Shown piece by piece: positions 5,619 to 9,470 of a stretch of 9,470 bases of DNA. Numbering within the stretch: position 1 is the stretch's first letter; every line of letters starts with the position of its first letter. The stretch lies in NCBI GenBank assembly GCA_902772745.1, contig CACYBV010000226.1:1-9470 (forward strand), read 5' to 3'. The notes below the pieces were generated by a model. It was given only the letters and a program-made list of their open reading frames with translations. It did not search any database and was not told the origin of the DNA. The stretch is from an uncultured Eubacteriales bacterium (GTDB lineage Bacteria > Bacillota > Clostridia > Lachnospirales > Lachnospiraceae). The position numbers and the translations under genes were made by a program.

Positions 5619-8348
5619 TTACTCCTCCGGTATTTCGTGTTCTTTCAGGATGATGTCTTCATCGATAAACTCCCAGTCCTCGCGGTTGTTGATATCACTG
5701 CTGATAACCGCCCATCCGGATTCGGGGAAAGTCTTGTCATTGGCCCTGGTCTGGTATTTTTTCGTCGTGATGATAAACTGGTCGTGCGCGGTTTTCTCAT
5801 CCATCGAGATTTCCTTCCCTGTGAACGGGTTTTTCGGATTGTCTATGAGTCCCTGCACCGAGAGGTATGCGGTATCCGCGTTGGTCATGAATTCATCTGA
5901 AATATGAAAACCTGTCTCATTGAAATCCTTCACCATGAACAGCGGATAATAACCCGTCGTATCAACGGTCCTGTTTTTGCGCTTGAATACCCGGTTCTCA
6001 TCGTGCCCGACATAATAGCCGTGGTCGGAAACGATAATGATGCGCGTATTGTCGTAGACTCCGTTTTCCCTCAGATAGTCGAACCATTTCCCGACCTGGA
6101 GAAGGCAGGCCATATCGGATTCGTAATGGCTGATCTGCTGGCGGGTATCGAAACGCAGTTCTTTTCCGTCAACGGTGAAACGGTCCATATGCCCTTCATC
6201 ATATTCGGTATTGTCGACGATCTCATCCGGAACATACTCCGGTTCCTTGACGATCATCGGTTCATGGGTCGCGTCATTATAGAAGAACAGGTACTGGTTT
6301 TTGCCCTCATCCTGGATTTCGGTGATATTAACAAGATTCTCCAGCACTTTATAGGAATCCATGAAATCCTGGTCGAAACCGCGCGATTTGGAGATGCCTG
6401 TGCCGAACTGTGAGGAATTGCCGGATGCGCCGCCTGCGATCAGGTAGTTTCCGCCGTCATAGAGTCCCGGCTGCAGCTCCAGGGAAAGTGTCTTCATCAG
6501 CGAGAAAACAAAGAAATTCCTGAGATTGTTCTTCGTAACCTCTCCCTGTTCATACTCCGTTCCGAAAGTGCCCTTCGTGATAAATGCATTGATACCGGGA
6601 TAATCATCATAGAGCGAAAGGTCCGAAATCCAGGAGTAATTCGCATACGGCGGATCGCAGACCGTGATCTCGTACCCGTTTTCCTGGAAAATAAGCGGAA
6701 TCGTAAGAAGCGCTTCGTTGTGTTTGACTTTCAGTTTCTCGGTATCCCGGCGGTTGATTTCGACCGGCGTGTATTCATAACCTCCCAGAAGCGCAGGCGC
6801 CGCGAGGTTGGTATGCCCGCCGTAGGAAATCGTATTGGAATACCATGTAAAGCCGTCGAAAATTTTCGCAAAGTCCGGATTTTCCTTCAGGTAAACCGGG
6901 ACATATTCACCGATGGCGCGGTCCAGAAAGAGCACCACGACATTTTTCCCCGTACGGGTAAGATGAAGCTCGGCTGTCCGTTCCTCCTCCGCGTCGTTCT
7001 TTGCTCCCTGCTGCAGGCCTTTCAGGGTGGTTCTGGTCTTCCCCGTATTGATCACGCTCATGACGAGAAGCGCCGCGATTCCGACGGCAAAAACGAACTT
7101 GATGATTTTCGGGAATTTCCAGACGAGGGTCAGCATAATCGCAATGATTCCCACGATGACGATCCCGTTCACAATGCGCTCCATGGTTTCGAATCCCACG
7201 CCGCCTTCAAACTTGAGCGCGGAGGAGACAACGCCCAGCTTCGTCCCGAAGAACATGTAGTTCACTACTCCGACGACCGAAAGAGCTGCCATGACCCGCT
7301 CAAAGATCACCTTGCCCTTCGGACTGGCGAGCCAGTAAAACACGCCGAACCACAGAAGGAAGAAACCCGCCGCAAGGATAAATGCGCTGATATTGTACCA
7401 GATCGGGTTATAATAATAGCTGATATTCACATATTCCAGCGGAGAAGCCGCAAGGTATACCGAGGGGATAAAAGCGCCGACGAGAATCGTCAGGAAAACC
7501 TCCGTCAGGATAAACAGTCTCCGGTCCGGTACGGGCGCTTTCCTGTTCTCTCTTTTCTCTTTCTTTTTTGCGGCTTTTTCCGCACGTTTTGCAGCTTTCA
7601 GCTCTGCTGCGGGTGATCTCTGGATCTCGCCTCTTTCCGCAGCTCTCTTTTCCCTGTGCTTTTTCACACCGGGAACGATGAGATAATGGATAAGGTTCTT
7701 GAACAGGGAGAACACATTATTCAGTGTCCAGTAGAACACAAGGCCCGCCGGCGACTTGTACAGGAGCACCAGAAACGCCACCGCTATGGCATAAGTGCGG
7801 AGTTTGGTTTTGAGCGGGAATCCCCGAAGATAGATGGCTGCCGAAGCAAAATTGATGAGCGTCATCAGGATCGGCAGAACATTTACAAAGAGCGATCCGA
7901 TATGAAGCAGCTGATCCGGAGCGCCGAGGTTTTTGATCGGCCCGAAGGAAGTCCCCTCCAGAAGCGGCAGGTTTGACAGGAACTGATATGCCGCCATAAA
8001 GAACGGAATCTCCAGAAGAAGCGAAACGGAGCCGCGGAAAGCGCTCAGCGGTGAATAATGACTCTGCTTATAGTATGTCTGGAGCATCATCATCCGCTCA
8101 TTGCCGGAAAAGGTTTTCTTGATGTGCTTCACTCCCGGCGCAAGGGCGTTTTCACGGTCACGTGCCTCTTCCTGCATCGCGTCGGCGCGTCTGTATAGCG
8201 GGAGCACAAGGATGTTCATTACGAGGCTGAGTGCGATGATGCAGACTCCCGGATTCCGGACCGGTGCGTAAACCAGCTGGAAAATGACTTCAAACACCAG
8301 CTTCAGCGGTTCTATGATTAATGTTCTGAGCATTGCCCAAAATGTCAT
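5619..8348 (-). CDS. YidC/Oxa1-like insertase domain fused to an LtaS-like sulfatase-superfamily domain
   Basis: A 909-residue fusion. Residues about 1-226 resemble YidC/Oxa1 insertases: NPGVCIIALSLVMNILVLPL (32-51), a cytoplasmic loop (GVKHIKKTFSGNERMMMLQTYY region, 72-93), SPLSAFRGSVSLLLEIPFF (99-117) and SPAGLVFYWTLNNVFSLFKN (199-218). A Lys/Arg/Ala-rich cytosolic linker (228-276) follows. Then come five hydrophobic helices (about 279-300, 318-340, 350-370, 390-410, 413-433) and an extracytoplasmic alkaline phosphatase-superfamily domain (about 465-909). Likely active-site residues are D476 (VVVLFLDRA), T513 as nucleophile (GGHTNLAAPALLGG), H695 (NDATHEPM) and D775-H776 (VSDHGYYVGHDEN). 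Thr rather than a formylglycine Cys points to a phosphotransferase such as lipoteichoic acid synthase. The start overlaps the upstream gene's stop as ATGA, with AAGGTGAT before it. Polymer synthesis or modification at the outer membrane face is inferred; the role of the YidC part is unknown. Confidence 0.9.
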   Translation of the reverse strand: MTFWAMLRTLIIEPLKLVFEVIFQLVYAPVRNPGVCIIALSLVMNILVLPLYRRADAMQEEARDRENALAPGVKHIKKTFSGNERMMMLQTYYKQSHYSPLSAFRGSVSLLLEIPFFMAAYQFLSNLPLLEGTSFGPIKNLGAPDQLLHIGSLFVNVLPILMTLINFASAAIYLRGFPLKTKLRTYAIAVAFLVLLYKSPAGLVFYWTLNNVFSLFKNLIHYLIVPGVKKHREKRAAERGEIQRSPAAELKAAKRAEKAAKKKEKRENRKAPVPDRRLFILTEVFLTILVGAFIPSVYLAASPLEYVNISYYYNPIWYNISAFILAAGFFLLWFGVFYWLASPKGKVIFERVMAALSVVGVVNYMFFGTKLGVVSSALKFEGGVGFETMERIVNGIVIVGIIAIMLTLVWKFPKIIKFVFAVGIAALLVMSVINTGKTRTTLKGLQQGAKNDAEEERTAELHLTRTGKNVVVLFLDRAIGEYVPVYLKENPDFAKIFDGFTWYSNTISYGGHTNLAAPALLGGYEYTPVEINRRDTEKLKVKHNEALLTIPLIFQENGYEITVCDPPYANYSWISDLSLYDDYPGINAFITKGTFGTEYEQGEVTKNNLRNFFVFSLMKTLSLELQPGLYDGGNYLIAGGASGNSSQFGTGISKSRGFDQDFMDSYKVLENLVNITEIQDEGKNQYLFFYNDATHEPMIVKEPEYVPDEIVDNTEYDEGHMDRFTVDGKELRFDTRQQISHYESDMACLLQVGKWFDYLRENGVYDNTRIIIVSDHGYYVGHDENRVFKRKNRTVDTTGYYPLFMVKDFNETGFHISDEFMTNADTAYLSVQGLIDNPKNPFTGKEISMDEKTAHDQFIITTKKYQTRANDKTFPESGWAVISSDINNREDWEFIDEDIILKEHEIPEE

Positions 8349-9470
8349 TTCCCATCACCTTCTTTCTGCACCAGTTCTTTGTATTTGCCCGCAAGGTAAT
8401 CCGCAGCGCGCTTCGCGCCTTCCCCCTGATACATCCAGGTCTCGGCCATCACTTCTTTCCTGCCCTCCTGAAAACGGGTATCCGTCAGGCATTCGTCTAT
8501 CAGTTCCCGTAAATGGGGCATATTTTCTTCCGTGAGACGCTGGCCAAGCCGCGGCAGGGCTGAAGTTGTCCATAAAGGACGGTTGAGCCACCATGCATCG
8601 TACGGCGACAGGTCGAAGTCCGGATCGGTATAAATCACGGGCTTGTTGTAGATCAGGGCAAATTCAAAGATTACGCCGGAAAAATCGGATACCATAATGT
8701 CCGAACGTTTCAGCACTGCCGAATTGTCAAGATCCCGGTTCCACTCCAGCCGGTCGGAGTTCGGATATTCCTTCATCAGTTTTTCCATCCGCTCTTTCTC
8801 CGCAGTAAAGGACTGCGGATGCGGACGGATAATCACATGGTAACCGGTCTCAAGGAGCGTATCGATAATCTTTCCGCCGTAGACGGCCAGGATCGCGCTT
8901 TCGCCCCAGGAAGGCGCAAGAAGCACGGTTCGCCCGACGGAAGGCGGGACCTCGACCGATTCGCTTTTCTTCATCATCACATCCATATAGGGAATGCCGA
9001 TGAATTCGATCTCTTTTTCCGGAAGATTCCTGAGCTGCTCGAGCGCCCGGACATCGTCTTTCTGATACTGTCCGGACAGCAGGATCGCATCGTAGTAATC
9101 GATGCCGAACATCCGGTACAGACAGATTTCACTCGCTGCATGCGGGATGTGGACATACCATTTCACCTTGGGCGCACGTTTCCACTGATACACCTCGAGT
9201 CCCGGCGTCGTTGAAAGCACGATATCCGCATTGATGTTGTTGAGACGCGCAAACATTTTGTTGCCGGCGCCGGCAAACTCCGCTTTCAGCCCTTCGATTT
9301 CACAGGAAAAAACCGGATCGTCTTCGGACCCCGTAAGGTACAGCATCCGAAATCCGCGGGCACAAAGCTCGCGGACCACCGGTTCGAATACGCTCCAGTA
9401 ACGTTTGTTATCGGAAAAAATAACAAATGGAAGCCGGTCCGGATCCTCTTTGCTCTTCCCGACAAGCTTC
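8345..9470 (-). CDS. CDP-glycerol glycerophosphotransferase family protein (TagB/TagF-like), N-terminus outside window
   Basis: The frame stays open to the right edge, so the GTG near 9379 is internal and the true start lies beyond 9470. About 374 residues are visible, ending ELVQKEGDGK. The family transfers glycerol phosphate or ribitol phosphate from a CDP-activated donor onto a lipid-linked wall or capsule polymer at the cytoplasmic membrane face. Signs of this GT-B fold family are PFVIFSDNKRYWSVFEPVV near the visible start, VLLAPSWGESA (the donor-domain strand, as in 'APTWR'), VIIRPHPQS (the catalytic RPH region), and SDIMVSDFSGVIFEFALIYN followed by KPVIYTD, equivalent to the classical 'DYSS-x-x-D/E' signature but with DFSG. 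The overlap with the YidC/LtaS-like fusion (ATGA) argues for coupled expression and a shared pathway. The polymer and donor (glycerol or ribitol) cannot be told from this part. Confidence 0.9.
   Translation of the reverse strand, partial: KLVGKSKEDPDRLPFVIFSDNKRYWSVFEPVVRELCARGFRMLYLTGSEDDPVFSCEIEGLKAEFAGAGNKMFARLNNINADIVLSTTPGLEVYQWKRAPKVKWYVHIPHAASEICLYRMFGIDYYDAILLSGQYQKDDVRALEQLRNLPEKEIEFIGIPYMDVMMKKSESVEVPPSVGRTVLLAPSWGESAILAVYGGKIIDTLLETGYHVIIRPHPQSFTAEKERMEKLMKEYPNSDRLEWNRDLDNSAVLKRSDIMVSDFSGVIFEFALIYNKPVIYTDPDFDLSPYDAWWLNRPLWTTSALPRLGQRLTEENMPHLRELIDECLTDTRFQEGRKEVMAETWMYQGEGAKRAADYLAGKYKELVQKEGDGK

Noticed and set aside
6720..7616. 298-residue open frame on the plus strand
   Set aside because: It lies antisense within the fusion gene. 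Its translation is rich in His, Asp and Arg with no family motif, while the minus-strand frame shows clear domains.
9377..9379. GTG as the start of the CDP-glycerol transferase-like gene
   Set aside because: The frame stays open upstream to the window edge and the extra residues look like the family's first strand and helix, so the start lies outside.
1..9470. tRNA, rRNA, CRISPR array, insertion sequence or phage genes
   Set aside because: No cloverleaf, direct-repeat array, transposase or terminal inverted repeats were seen on reading through the window.

Overview
The window looks like a chromosomal segment of a Gram-positive Clostridia-type bacterium, probably a Lachnospiraceae-like Firmicute of moderate GC. 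This rests on strong AGGAGG-type ribosome binding sites, sigma-A promoters with TGn-extended -10 boxes, a CDP-glycerol glycerophosphotransferase family protein and an LtaS-like phosphotransferase domain. Species cannot be assigned from the sequence alone. Apart from a 3' gene fragment at the left edge and a short gene remnant in the middle, all genes read on the minus strand.

Right side (9470 down to 5619): a CDP-glycerol:glycerophosphate transferase-like protein, cut by the window edge, overlaps by 4 bases a 909-residue fusion. The fusion joins a YidC/Oxa1-like insertase domain, a basic linker, a five-helix membrane block and an extracytoplasmic alkaline phosphatase/sulfatase superfamily domain of LtaS type. 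The pair looks like part of a polyol-phosphate (teichoic or lipoteichoic acid-like, or capsule) machinery. The fusion is the most unusual object in the window.

Middle (5578 to 4182): an XRE-type helix-turn-helix regulator and a 274-residue coiled-coil/Cys-rich/helical-repeat protein form a tight operon with a 32-base overlap. It has its own promoter and ends at a strong rho-independent terminator. Both proteins carry short tandem helical repeats with a similar '(L/F)-(S/P)-x-x-E' look, so they may act together.

Intergenic region 3859-4234: two divergent extended -10 promoters. The rightward one drives a structured leader, a perfect Shine-Dalgarno site and a gene start that breaks off after about 28 codons against the terminator of the neighbouring operon. 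It appears to be the 5' stub of a lost gene, possibly of the L-fucose isomerase family.

Left side (3858 to 368): a promoter-led set of three genes encodes a MalY/PatB-type PLP-dependent C-S lyase/aminotransferase, a PstS-like substrate-binding domain fused behind about six membrane helices, and a NUDIX hydrolase of ADP-ribose pyrophosphatase type. The last two overlap by 4 bases and end at a probable terminator. At positions 2-238 on the plus strand lies the 3' end of an unrecognised gene, convergent with this set.
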